A DNA stretch of 64,000 nucleotides from the NCBI GenBank assembly GCA_038503035.1, contig JAVSML010018936.1:48827-112826 (forward strand), written 5' to 3'. This DNA is from Crocodylus rhombifer. Lineage: Eukaryota; Chordata; Crocodylia; Crocodylidae. Positions 25,501-37,500 of the stretch are shown here, in pieces (position 1 is the first letter of the stretch; every line of letters begins with the position of its first letter). Below the pieces are notes generated by a model. It saw nothing but the letters and a program-made list of their open reading frames with translations, had not been told where the DNA came from and searched no databases. A program made the position numbers and the translations under genes.

Positions 25501-28500
25501 GTGAGCGCAGGAGAGCGCAGGGAGCGCAGAGAGACAGGCTCCAGTGCGGGCGAGAGCGCGGAGAGACAGGCCCCATGGGGCACTGTCTGTGCGGAAGAAG
25601 CCCCAGAAGGGGTTGAGCCTGTTGAGAGGCTCCGGGAGAGGGCACGTACAGTGAGAGCTCCTGGAGAGGAGTCCTAGGAGCAGGCATCTAGGGACACAAA
25701 GGCCCCGGAAGGGCAAACACGTAGAGGGAAGCCCAGGAGAGGGCAAGAGCGTAGAGAAGGGCCCGGTGGGGCCATTAGGCGAAGGCAGGCCAGGAAAGCG
25801 TCCATGAGGGCGTGGGCCTTAGGAACAGACTCAACAACGTCCGGAATATCTGAGAGGCTTGGGGAGTGGTATTAGGGGTGGTAGGAGCCACCCATAGCCC
25901 ATAAGGCAGAGTGCACCTAATCAATCTAGGGAAGCAAGGGCCAGAATTAATACTAGCACCGTGTCCAAGGAGACAGAAGGCACCCTCCCTTATAAACTAT
26001 TGAACCATCAAAGACGTGGCAGGAGAGAACGAGGGTGCTCAACGGACAACTTGGCACGGTAGGGGGGCCAGGAGAGATCACGGCCGCTCCTGGGTCCCCG
26101 CCCTGTGACACCAACCAATAACAAATTAGTCAGAAGAGCCAGAAGAAATGTAATTGGTGCATACTCACAGTGTGTGTATTGATGATTTCACCAATGGAAA
26201 TATAAATCACTGGTTTCGTGAGAGTCACCAAGTCAGAATATTCATCAATGTTAAATTTATCCTGTAGCTCAGGGACCTCGCAGGCAGCCTGAAAGAAACG
26301 TCTTCAGACAAACAAACGAGGAAACAGGTAAAAACCTCAACATCACAATCCTGCAATTCAGAATCACTGACACAACCAGAATCTTGCTGCAGTACCGTAT
26401 ATTGATATTTGGTGTGTCGGCTTTTAGTGTACCTATTACAATGCATTATGCTATATTGAGGATGCTCCCAAGAGCACATGGACAGGTGATAATCTGCTTT
26501 TTGAACAACCACGCTGGGGCTGTGAAAATACAGAAAGTCAGAGCAGGCTAACTGCATCATACTTTAGTACTATTATATTAAGGAGAACAGCAGAGACTCT
26601 TTTCAGTGGTCATACTGACGATATTATCAGCGCATACCGATGCACGCTTTAAATCTAGCTAGCACAGGTAGCTTCTTTTTGTTATTTTAAGCCTGCTTCT
26701 TGATAATTTTCTTTTGTGTTCCCTAGTTCTGCTGTTGTTCTTTTTCTCCTAGAATACAATTAACTTGTGGAACTCACTGCCACAAGATATTAGAGGCTGA
26801 CAATGTAACCAGGTTCAAAAGAACATCAGACAAATTCATGAAGGAATTTGGGGGGAGTTTAGGTCCAGCAGTGGATGTTAAACATAATAACTAAGGTTGC
26901 AAACTCTAGATTTGAACTCCCGAGACTCTGAATGCTGGAAGCCGCGAGGCAATGAAGGGCTGGGAAACAGGCCAGTCTGGATGAGTCCTATGTAAACACT
27001 CTTTCCGTTGGTCTCCATTCTGGGCCACTTTGAGAGAGAAAATGCTGGGCTAGATGGCTCTGTGGTCTGACATTTTTGTCAAATGGCTCTAACATTTTTA
27101 TGTTTTTATGACATAGAAGCATGGCATTCAAAGTGGGCTACCAGCCAGAGGACAAACCTTTCAAGGACTGAGTAAATGCTGTGGTTGCTAGCATGTGTCA
27201 CCATGTTGTCAATGCTCATTGTCACAGACCCATCCATGGGGGTACCCCAAGAGTCCCAAGTTTCTCCCTGCTTTCCCCAAGAAACAGACCAAGGCTCGCC
27301 CTCAAATAACTCTGTATCCCTGCAAGCTTCAGCTCCATTGCCTTTCAACTGGACCCCGCAGCTGCAACAAGGGAATCTCAGCCAGCTCCAAGTGATTACT
27401 CTTTGCATTGTACACCTATTCTCTCCATGGAAGGAGCTGGCCTGGGACATCACTTGCCCTGAGATCCCATTTTACCACAGACAAACAGTAAGGTAACAAA
27501 CCAGCAAAAGGACTTATTCTGTAGGAGAAAAGAAAAAAATGACCATATAGCTTGAAGGCAGAGAATACAAAACCAGGTATAATTTCTCACTCTCTTTCCC
27601 GACTAACACACCATCCTCCAGAAAGTCCCATCAGAGTTCCTAGACTTCAGCCCTCCTGATGAGTTTGCTGGCCCATGACCACTGGGGACCTCGCCTCACT
27701 AGAAGGCCTGGGATGATCCAAACACCACAGCTATCTCCTAAGTAGCTCCTAAATACCTTCACACCAGTCCTCCACTGGCATTGTTCTCTTTCCTGAGAAG
27801 TCTGGGAACTTTACAGAAATGCCTTTTCTTCCTGAGGAATCTGGAATTCCTCTAATTAAACCCCCTGAGATGCCTTCGTTATTGTGGGGTTGACTTTTTC
27901 CCATGACAAGCAGACAATACCTTGGGTACACAGGCCAACAACAGGCCTTTCCATCTGGGTTTGGGAGTGCCAATTGCTGTCGCACTAGTAACACAATTGG
28001 CAAGAGATAACTAGCAGTTTTGCCTTCTCCCTTTTCTTTAGCTAGGCATTCCTCAGATCTTTTGACACACACACACTCTTGACTACAGACCTGGCCATAA
28101 TCTCTGACTAAAATTGTAAAGACAGCTACAGACAGCATAACATATTCCATACAGTGATAAAAGTGACAGACTAATACAGCATAGCATTGACTTTTGAAAG
28201 AGATTAACCATAAGGTCAGTTAAATCAGTCTTGGGGTAGATGTCTCAGAGATAACAGCAGGTTTGTGATGCTCATTACTGCTGCTAGCTAGACTACAGCC
28301 AGGTCAGGGAGGCCTTCCTGTGCTACACTCCTACCGTTACTTTGCTGTGTAAGCATACCCAAAGCGACATTCCTAAAATCAGGAAATGAATCAGTGTTAG
28401 AGGCAGGACAGACCATGGGTCCTCCTGAAGGCCACCTCTGTGCATCACTCCCAAACCTACCACTTCACTACCAGCACTGCCGAACACCCACGGCTCCACA

Positions 28501-31500
28501 GACCTTGGCCACCCCCAGAAGCTTCCAGCACTTCTGAAGAAGTGGAGCACTTAACAAATGAGAAGCACATTGGGCACCTGTGACACTTCTGGCATAAGTT
28601 AAATGCCAAGCACTGTACAGGAAGTCTTTGATTGGGGCAGCAATACAGCCCAGTTTGCCTGGATGGTATTCAAACACCTTTACCACAAAACAGCTCTCTC
28701 CCTGCAGTGCTGTGCTTTGTTCTCCAGACACCTTCCATCTTCCAGAACAAGTGGGGACAAGCTATGTCAGGCAGGCTGGAGCCTCACCCACTATACAAAC
28801 CTGAGCATCTGCTCTGCTTTACCACCCAGGCACCATCCACTCTTCCAAAGGTCTTCCCTAAAAGCAAGATTTGGAAGCTGCTTCCTTTTCCCAGCTCTGC
28901 AATAACACATGCAAACCTCCCTATGTCAACATTACCATCTGTTCAGAGGCTGTTCACTTAGCAGAGACTGAGCCACTCCAGTGCACGCTTACTAGCCTGG
29001 TTTCTTTGCAGTATAACCCTCCTCAATCCCCCCCAACCAATTAGCTGGAATCGCCTACCTGAATTTCTGGTGGGACTGAGAGAGATACTCATTAATGATG
29101 CTTAGATGTGCATTGTCTCCCATGAACATCTTATTGGATGCAGCATGTTGCAGCATCTTTGCAATGGAGCCAAGGTTTCTGCGCTGGTCTGTGGTCAGCT
29201 GACCTCCAGCTGAAAGGTCAATGATGTCAAATGCATCTGGAGCAACAATGGCTGGGTTCATGTAGCGATAATACAGTAAGTTGCCAACAATCTGGGAAAA
29301 GTGGAGCAGAGAAATGTGTCAAATACCAGTGAAGCGGACTGATGGATTTTTGTAGCCAGCAGGGTCGATTTGCACCTTATAGACTTGTACAGAACTACTT
29401 TGAATAGGCTCAGAGTATTCTCACTTGTATCCGTTATACATCCCACTCAGGACTGAGGCCCTGTTGTGTTAAGGATTATAGGAACATACAGTAAAAAACA
29501 GTGCCGTGTCCTGAAGTACCATGTTTTGGACAAATAACCAGGGAAGAATACAAGAGCCTTGCTCAGGCATGCAGAGATGAAGTCAGGAAGGCCAAAGTGC
29601 AATTGGAGTTGCAGCTAGCAAGGGACATGAAGGGTAACAAGGCGGCTTTCTACATATGTCAGCAACAAGAGGAAGATTAGAGAAAGTGGGGGTCCTTTAC
29701 TGAATGGGGGAAGACAACCTAGTGACAGATGAGGAGGAAAAGGCTGAAGTGCTCAATGCCTTCTTCACCTCAGTCCTAATGGGCAAGGTCAGCTCCCAGA
29801 CTGTTGTACCAGCCAGCACAGTTAGGGGAGGAGGCATAGACAGAGGGAAGAAATATTATTGGGGGGGGGGGGGGTGCGCTGAGCATGTGTATGCTTGTGC
29901 AGGTGCATGCACATTCCCCCCAGCAGGTAAGTCTGTCATGGGGAAGGGGCATGGGGAGGTGCAGATTGTGGCCCCCATGGTGAGGGAGGGAGTGGGGCAG
30001 AGGCAGCAGCTGCGGTGAATGGGGCCCCGGGGCCAGGGTGGGTCGTGGGATGCTCAGAGCCCAGGTGGCTTTTCCAGGGGAAGGCAGAGGGGCAGGGGGT
30101 CTCCTGCTGCTGCGTGCACCCCAGCAGAGGCTGGGGGGGCATGTGCCCCCCTGATCCGTGTGCAGGGTGGAAGCAAGCTGCCACTGCAGGCTGGGACCTG
30201 CACTCCGTGCACAGCAGGCACACGGCACTGCACCACCCCAGGGGGGTAGCAGCAGTGCGGCATTGAGCCCACCTCCACCCCGCACACATTGGGAGGGCAC
30301 GTGCCCGCAAGGCCTCTGCCAGGGTGAGTGCAGCGGCAGGAGCCCCCTTGCACCCCTCGATGAGCTGCCTTAGCTCTGAGCATCCCATGACTTGCCCTGG
30401 CCCCCAGGCCCCATTCACCCTAGCCCCTGCCCCACTCCTTCCCTCTCTGGAGGGGCGCGCGCGCGTGCGTGCGTGTCCAATGTTCCTTCCCCACGACAGA
30501 CTTACCTGCTGGGCTGGGGACTGCACCACATGCCACCAGGCTGCTGCAAGCTCTGGCTGCGTGTCTGTGTGCACCCCTCCGCCTGCTGCAGCTGCCTGGA
30601 GCCCCATTAACCCTGGCCTTCCATAGCCTATGGGAGAAGGTGAGCAGCCCTCAGTGGTGAAAGAACAGGTTAGGGACTACTTAGAAAAGCTGAACGTGTA
30701 AAAGTCCATGGGGCAGGATGGGATGTACCCGAGGGTGCTGAGCGAGTCGACTGATGTGATTGCAGAGCCACTGGCCAACGTCTTTGAAAACTCACGGTGA
30801 TGAGGAGAGGTCCCGGATGATTAGAAATGGGCAAACATAGTGATTATCTTGAAGAAAGGGAAGAAGAAGGATCCAGGGAACTACAGACCAGTCAACCTCA
30901 CCTCAGTCCCTGGAAAAATCATGGAGCAGATCCACAAGGAATCCATTTCTAAGCACTTGGAGGAGAAAAGGTGGTTAGAAACAGTCAGCATGAATTCACT
31001 AAGGGCAAGTCATGCCTGACCAACCTGATCGCCGTCTATGATGAGGTGACTGGCTCTGTGGATGCGGGGAGACTGATAGATATGGCGTACCTTGATTTTA
31101 GCAAGGCTTTTGATATAGTCTCCCACAACATTCTCCCAGGCAAGCTAAGAAAGTATGGGCTGGATGAACGGACTGTAAGGAAGACAGAAAACTGGCTGGA
31201 GTTTTGGGCTCAGAGAATAGTAATCGCTAGCTTGATGTCTAGCTGGCAGTTGGTATCAAGTGGCGTGCCCCAGGGATCAGTCCTGGGGCCAGTTTTGTTC
31301 AATGTCTTCATCAGCAACCTGGAAGATGGCACAGAGCACGCCCTCAGCAAGTTTGCAGATGACACCAAGCTGGGGGAAGTAGTAGATACTAGGGGTGTGC
31401 GAAGTGGGCCGTATTTGATGTGGATTTGGCCTGACTCGGGGAACAGTTATACGATTCGTTGATTCAGATCACTGTCCTGATTTCATTTGGCTGAATCTGA

Positions 31501-34500
31501 AGATTCGATTCCAACTTGGAGAATCAGCAATTTGACCATAGACAGTTCTATATGGTCTTTCTACATACCTCACGGTACCAGGCATGGCTCGTGAACACTG
31601 AGATGGTGGGGTGGATGGAGCGGCCCACAGGAGTGCGGGGGGGCCCTCTGCGTGCTCGGTGGCAGACCTCCCCCACCGGTTCAGCGATCAGCCACGGCGG
31701 GGACCCTGGGTGCCCCCCCAGACCCAGGAGGTACCAGCTGCTGAGCTGGGGGCAGGTCCCCCACGTGCTCCGTGGAGGACCCGGAAGTGGACTGGAAGTG
31801 CTTCTGGTCCACTTCCAGGTCTGCCACCAAGCACGCTGGGGACCCCACCCCGCACTCCCATGGGACACTCCATCTGCTCCACCATCTCAGGATTCACAAG
31901 CCACCTGGTACCTTAAGGTATATAGAAAAAACATATAAAGCTGTGTTTATGTCCGAATCGTTGAATCTCTCCAGATCAATTTGGAGATGTTCAATTCGAT
32001 TCAGGGAGATTGAAGGGTTGCCTGATTCAATTCGGATTCAGAGATTCAGCTGCTGAATCGGACTGAATCTCTGCCAAATCAAATCAGTGACGGGGGCTTC
32101 ACACAGCCCTAGTAGACATGCTAGAGCAGGGGCAGGCAATTATTTTGGGCAGAGGGCCGTTTACTGAGTTTTGGCAAGCCATCGAGGGCCACGTGACAGG
32201 CAGCCCAGGGCAGATAAATATTAATTTTTAAAAATTTTTAGGGGCCCTGCAGGCTGGATGGAATGGCCTGACGGTCCAAATCTGGACCCCAGACCACATT
32301 TTGCCCACCCTTGTGCTAGAGGGTAGGGCTAGGATCCTGAGTGACCTAAACAAATTGGAGGATTGAGTCAAAAGGAATCTCATGAGGTTCAACAAGGACA
32401 AGTGCAAAGTCCTGCACTTAGGACAGAGCAATCCCTTGCACCAGTGCAGGCTGGGGGTTGACAGGCTGGGCAGCAGCTCTGCAGAAAAGGACCTGGGGGG
32501 ACAGTGAACAGCAAGCTGAATATAAGCCGGCAGTGTGCCCTTGTTGCCAAGAAGGCAAACAGCATCCTGGGCTGCACTGGGAGGAGCTTTGCCAGTAGGT
32601 CCAGGGCAGTGATCATTCACTTCTAGTCAGCACTGGTAAAGCCACATCTGGAGTCCCGGGTCCAGTTTTGGGCCCCCCACTACAGAAAAGATGTGGACAA
32701 GTTGGAGAGAGTCCAGCAGAGGTTGATAAAAATGGTGAGGCAGATGGGGGACATGTCTTGAGGAAAGACTGTGGGAATTGGGCTTATTTAGTCTAGAGAA
32801 GAGGAGACTGAGAGGGAACTTAATAGGAGCCTTCAACTACCTGAAGGGAGGTTCAAAAGAGGATGGAGCTGGACTGTTCTCAGTAATGGCAGATGTCAGA
32901 ACAAGGAGCAATGGTCTCACGTTTCAGCAAGGGAAGTTTAGAATACAATAAGAAGAATTTCTCACCAGCAGGGTAGTAAAACATGAGGAGGTTACCCAGA
33001 GGGGTGGTGGAAGCTCTGTCCTTGGAGGTTTTCAAAACCTGGCTAGACAAAGCCTTGGCTGGGATGATGTAGTTGGGGCTGGTCCTGCTTTGAGCAGGGG
33101 ACTGGACTAGACGTGACCTCCTGAGGCTCCCTTCCAATCCTAACTTCCTATGTTTCTATGAAAGGGTTTAAAATCTAAGTAGGAACCAGATACAAAAGGA
33201 TATTAATCTGAGTAGAAGGAGAAGATAAGGGTGCTAGCTGTAAGAACATGAAGTTACAGATATTCTTAGCTTAGTGTATGGTTTGTGGGCCGCAATGATT
33301 CTTATTCTTACTTGATAAACAAGATGTGTGGACAAGAGATACTGGTATGTTACTAACAAGCTACCTAGAGAGTCGTTACGCAATCTACTTTCAGGAATGG
33401 CACAGAAGTGAGTCTTAAAGACTCGTTATAAGGATAAAGTAATGACTGTACAACAATCTGGGGAATGTAATCCAGACCCAGTAGTAAAAGTAGGGGCAGG
33501 TGCCTGGACCCTGGCCTCCAGGTTTCCTTCACCTGCTGCAGAGCAGCTTGTTCCAGCACACCCCCCTGCTCTGTGCATTGCTGCTAATTCTGCCCCAGCA
33601 CTCCCTGCTCTATCACGGGTCCCCTTATTGCAGCTGCCACTTCTTACGGATAAATTCATTGCTTGGGGCTGTCGGTGGTGACGGGAATTGTCAACAAGGG
33701 TAAGAGGCAGCAGGCAGTTTGGGTGTTGCAGAGAAACATTTCAGGGGCAGCGGAGCAGGGTAGAGAAAGGGGACACTGGAGCAGGGTGCCAACTTTACTA
33801 TAGCTGAGCCTCTGTCCATGTCTACAAGGCAACACAACGATGCTTGCAAGAGAGACAAAAGCAGCTATTAACACTGGCAAAACGAAACGGGTGGCAAGAC
33901 TAGTGGACAAATAAGGAGAACTAAACTGAGAAAACCTTTACAGATAAGCACTGGAAGTTTGTGCTCAATGCAGGGAAGCAGGGAGGAAGTGGCAGCTATG
34001 TCCCAGCACCACTTTTCTTTTCCTCTCTCTTTCACAATAATTCCTGAATAAACCAGCTATATTTTTCTGTAAGACCTCAAGCTAACGAAAGGTTAATGAA
34101 GTGGAGAAACTATTTCACTCAGATGTCAGAAAAGTGACAAAAGCCAGTAATAAAGGCTACTTGTTAAACTGGATTTTGTAACTAAAAATACCAGAGTAAA
34201 CGTGAATAGGCCAAATCCCCTGAGAACCATGTCAACCTTTACTAAAGACATCATCCACATGCTGACAGGCTGGTTCCAACCTTTCTGAGATAAAGTTATT
34301 GCAGCCAGTTATCATACAGCAATGTTCCCACATTGTGTCCTGAGACTTTCTGGTGGGTCCACAGTGCTGGTTGCCATGAGGAGTCTGTGTCGGATGTGAT
34401 ATTAGTTAACAACGGAGCAGACAGCCAAGCCACTGCTACCAGAGAGAATGAAAGGTGAGAGAAGCTTGGCAGACCTGGCAGGCACCAGTGAAATGTTGAA

Positions 34501-37500
34501 AATTAATACATGACTTCAATATTACTTTTCCATGCAAACTTCCATGTAACTACACAGGCATGCTGCATGATCATGAATGTTAAAAAGATCTCTGTAGTAG
34601 AAAAATGTGCCCACGAGAAAATCTTAGTTTTCTAATTAAGAAAAATGAATGAGAACAGGTCACTTTTGTTCTCAAAGATCTGTCCATCAAATGTAGGGAT
34701 TACATCTACTACACTGCAGCTTCAATACTGCTACCTTTGCAATAATACTGTTTCCACAGAAAGCTGTCTAAAGAAAGTCATAGCTTTCCCCTATATTTAC
34801 AGTTGGAAAAACATTAATTCACCTGCATAGAAAGAATCGATGCCTCAGTATGGGAAAGCACAGAACTAGAAGAGAGAAGAAAACAGCATTCAGATTTTAT
34901 TTTATAAAAGAAAGGAGCAGAGCAGTTTAAAGAGACAGTGTCAGGTATGTGAGGGCCCCTAACATAGGATCCACAGAAATAAATGTAACATTTTCATGAT
35001 GCCTTTAAATTTCTGTGAAAAAAAATGGAATTGGAATTAAACAGGTCCAGGTCAAATAATGCAATATTCTGATAATGCATATAAGCCAGAAGGTGACCTG
35101 ATCAGAGAGCAAGAACTACTTTTTTATTGTCCAAGCTGAGTGCAAGGCAAAAAGTTAATATATGCTATAAACATTGACAATTATTTCATACATCCTGCTT
35201 TTAAGTATTCTAGGTATTATTAACGACACAGATTAGAATAGTAGACTTTGTAATAAAGTTTTAAACCTGACATTGTCTCTTTAAGAAAGAAAGGATGGGC
35301 TGCGATTGCTTCAGCAACACCAAAGTTCAATCATTTGCAGAATCTGTACAGTGGAGTCAAGAAAACCTGAAGGATCAAATACCCAAAGAATATTAAAAGC
35401 AAGACAGAAGCAACATGATTCCTCCATCTGAGTCTCATGCCATTCATCAGAACTGTCACCTGGAGCACAAAAAATAGCCAGGGGGTTCAATGGCCTCCTT
35501 GAAAAAAGATCAAACATTCAAATGTGTATTTGCGGGGACAGGATGAACCACAAGGCCGGAGCCTCTGCAATAGCAGGTGTGTGATGGGCCCAGCTTCCAA
35601 CTACACACACTTCTCCGCCAAAAAGAGGGCAAAGGCATGCAGGTCCTCACCTTCAGCAGCTCATCCTCACCAGCATCAGGAAACTTCTCATGTAATGAAT
35701 CTTTCAGGACCTTGGCGATGAAACGCATGCCATAACTGTGAAAGAGATGAGAGAAAGTGAAATCACTAGGAATGTGAAACCAGCAATTGTGTTTAGAGAG
35801 CAAGTGTGCAAGCCCATTATACTCACGGGATTTTGTCCACTGAGCTAACAATCGCTGCCAGGAACTTGTCTGTCACTGTCCGCATGTTTCTGATGGAGGT
35901 ATCCAGGCGTGTCCGCACCTCCTCATGAGACAGGGCTTGCTCAGGGGTCACATCGTATGGCAGCTTACTGTTGGAGACACCCACAGCTGATGACACGTGA
36001 GCACTCCCATGCTGCTACCTTTCTGGCTCATCCCCTCTCCCTGTCCTATGTAATTCTAGTGTGCTGGGCTGCTAAAGAACCAGTTCTGGTCTTCTACCCT
36101 TCTCTCCTGTACTCAGAAAGCCTGGGGATTTCCTTTGGTATTCTTTTGGTCCCTTCTCCAGGCCACTGTAAGAAAAGGCCCAACAGCTTCCACACCACTA
36201 CACACACTTCGGTAGCACACATGCAGACTGAGCAAGAAGAGGTGTCTGGTCAGTTCTTTTTCAGAGGCCAGGCAAGTGACAGATTGACAAGATGCTCATG
36301 TGACCTGGACCCACAGCAGAAGCTGGGACTGACTCTGGACGACTACAATATACTTTCAGTGGAGAACACCGATAACTAAGCAGGCATGTTTACTCTGCCA
36401 TAACTGAATTTTTTAATCTTCAGGTGCACCCAGGTATATTACTGGCAGCCCTTAGATCCACGCCCTCTGGCCTCAGTAACATGGTAGTTACAAAAGGGCC
36501 TCAAGCCTTGAACTGGTCCCCAACCTCACTCTGAACAATCAGGAGTTCTTACCAACAAGATATTATGCAAGAAGTTTTTGCTGAGGAAAAGGAGGCTTTT
36601 ATAAGCAAGCAAGCTCAATTAATGCCCTCAAAGTATTTTCACTCTTTTTTTATTTTAGTGTATTTTAAAGCTCTAGGCATTATGTTACGCACTGAAAGAA
36701 ATAAAACTCACAGGGCTGTTTTGACCAACCATAAAGTGGTCTCCCTAATCCTGACTGGGGTCTCCAGCTGCTTCTTTACTTAAAAACACAGACAGAACTA
36801 AAAGAATTGCATCCTGGGGTTTTTGGCCAAAACAGGATCAAGTTTCTTCCTTGCTCTGGGAGACTCCCTCACAGGAAGAGTCCTGTCTGAGGCAGGAAAA
36901 ATGACAAAGGACACTAACAAGTAAAGCCCTGCCATTAGTGTCCAAATATGAGTGCACTATCCCCAAGACTTCAACTTTAGCACTATTTGACCAAAAATTA
37001 CTTTCCTGAGTCAAATGTTCCTTAATCCCAGCATAAATTGGGCAAGGATTTTTGTGAGTGATATCTTTTATTAGACTAATTGCACGGTTGGGATAGGCTT
37101 AGACAAGCTTTCAAATGCAAAGCATTCCTCAGCAGATACAGTGATGATTAAGTAGCCCGGACGGCTGTGAAATCGAAGAAGAGACATTCCCCAGGGGTAG
37201 CAGACAGACAATGAATAGAGAAAAGATAAACTGATTAGTGGAAGATCCAGCCTTTTCAAAAAGGAAGAGGGTCATTATCACCTGTAGTGTGAAAAAAGGG
37301 GTTTTCAGGAAGCAGGTAGATTATATATAGTATAATAAAATGTTAGCCAGAAAAATCCTTGCCTCTCACAATTCCTGGACCATCACAGCTAAGTATCACT
37401 CCAACTTTGCTAAATTGGGCAACACACTCAGTGAAACCAAGGTTGTAAAAATCAGATGGCATAACACAGCTGAGTATGCAAAGCAAAGCAGCAGGAGCTT

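Larger units (their letters stand above)
29540..33165 (+). mobile_element. Old CR1 LINE fragmented by three later insertions
   Basis: CR1 ORF2 pieces lie at 29540-29860, 30626-31389, 32112-32126 and 32314-33165 and read as one element in order. Visible blocks are [20 protein letters not shown], then [19 protein letters not shown], [56 protein letters not shown] and [12 protein letters not shown]. The C-terminal part and 3' tail end near 33165 (CTTCCTATGTTTCTATGA). It is interrupted by a foldback element, a hAT-like element and a hAT-like MITE. Confidence 0.85.

Noticed and set aside
25103..25746. Open frames in the 25.1-25.7 kb GC-rich region
   Set aside because: They follow the tandem repeat inside a solo LTR and have no recognised protein motif.
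29936..30607. Open frames up to 223 codons on both strands
   Set aside because: They fall in a GC-rich palindrome and have low-complexity, Ala/Pro/Cys-rich content. No domain, splice signal or codon pattern supports a gene.
35909..36379. 156-codon plus-strand frame overlapping an IQGAP2 exon
   Set aside because: It begins antisense to window exon 13 and continues into intron. It is a shadow frame.
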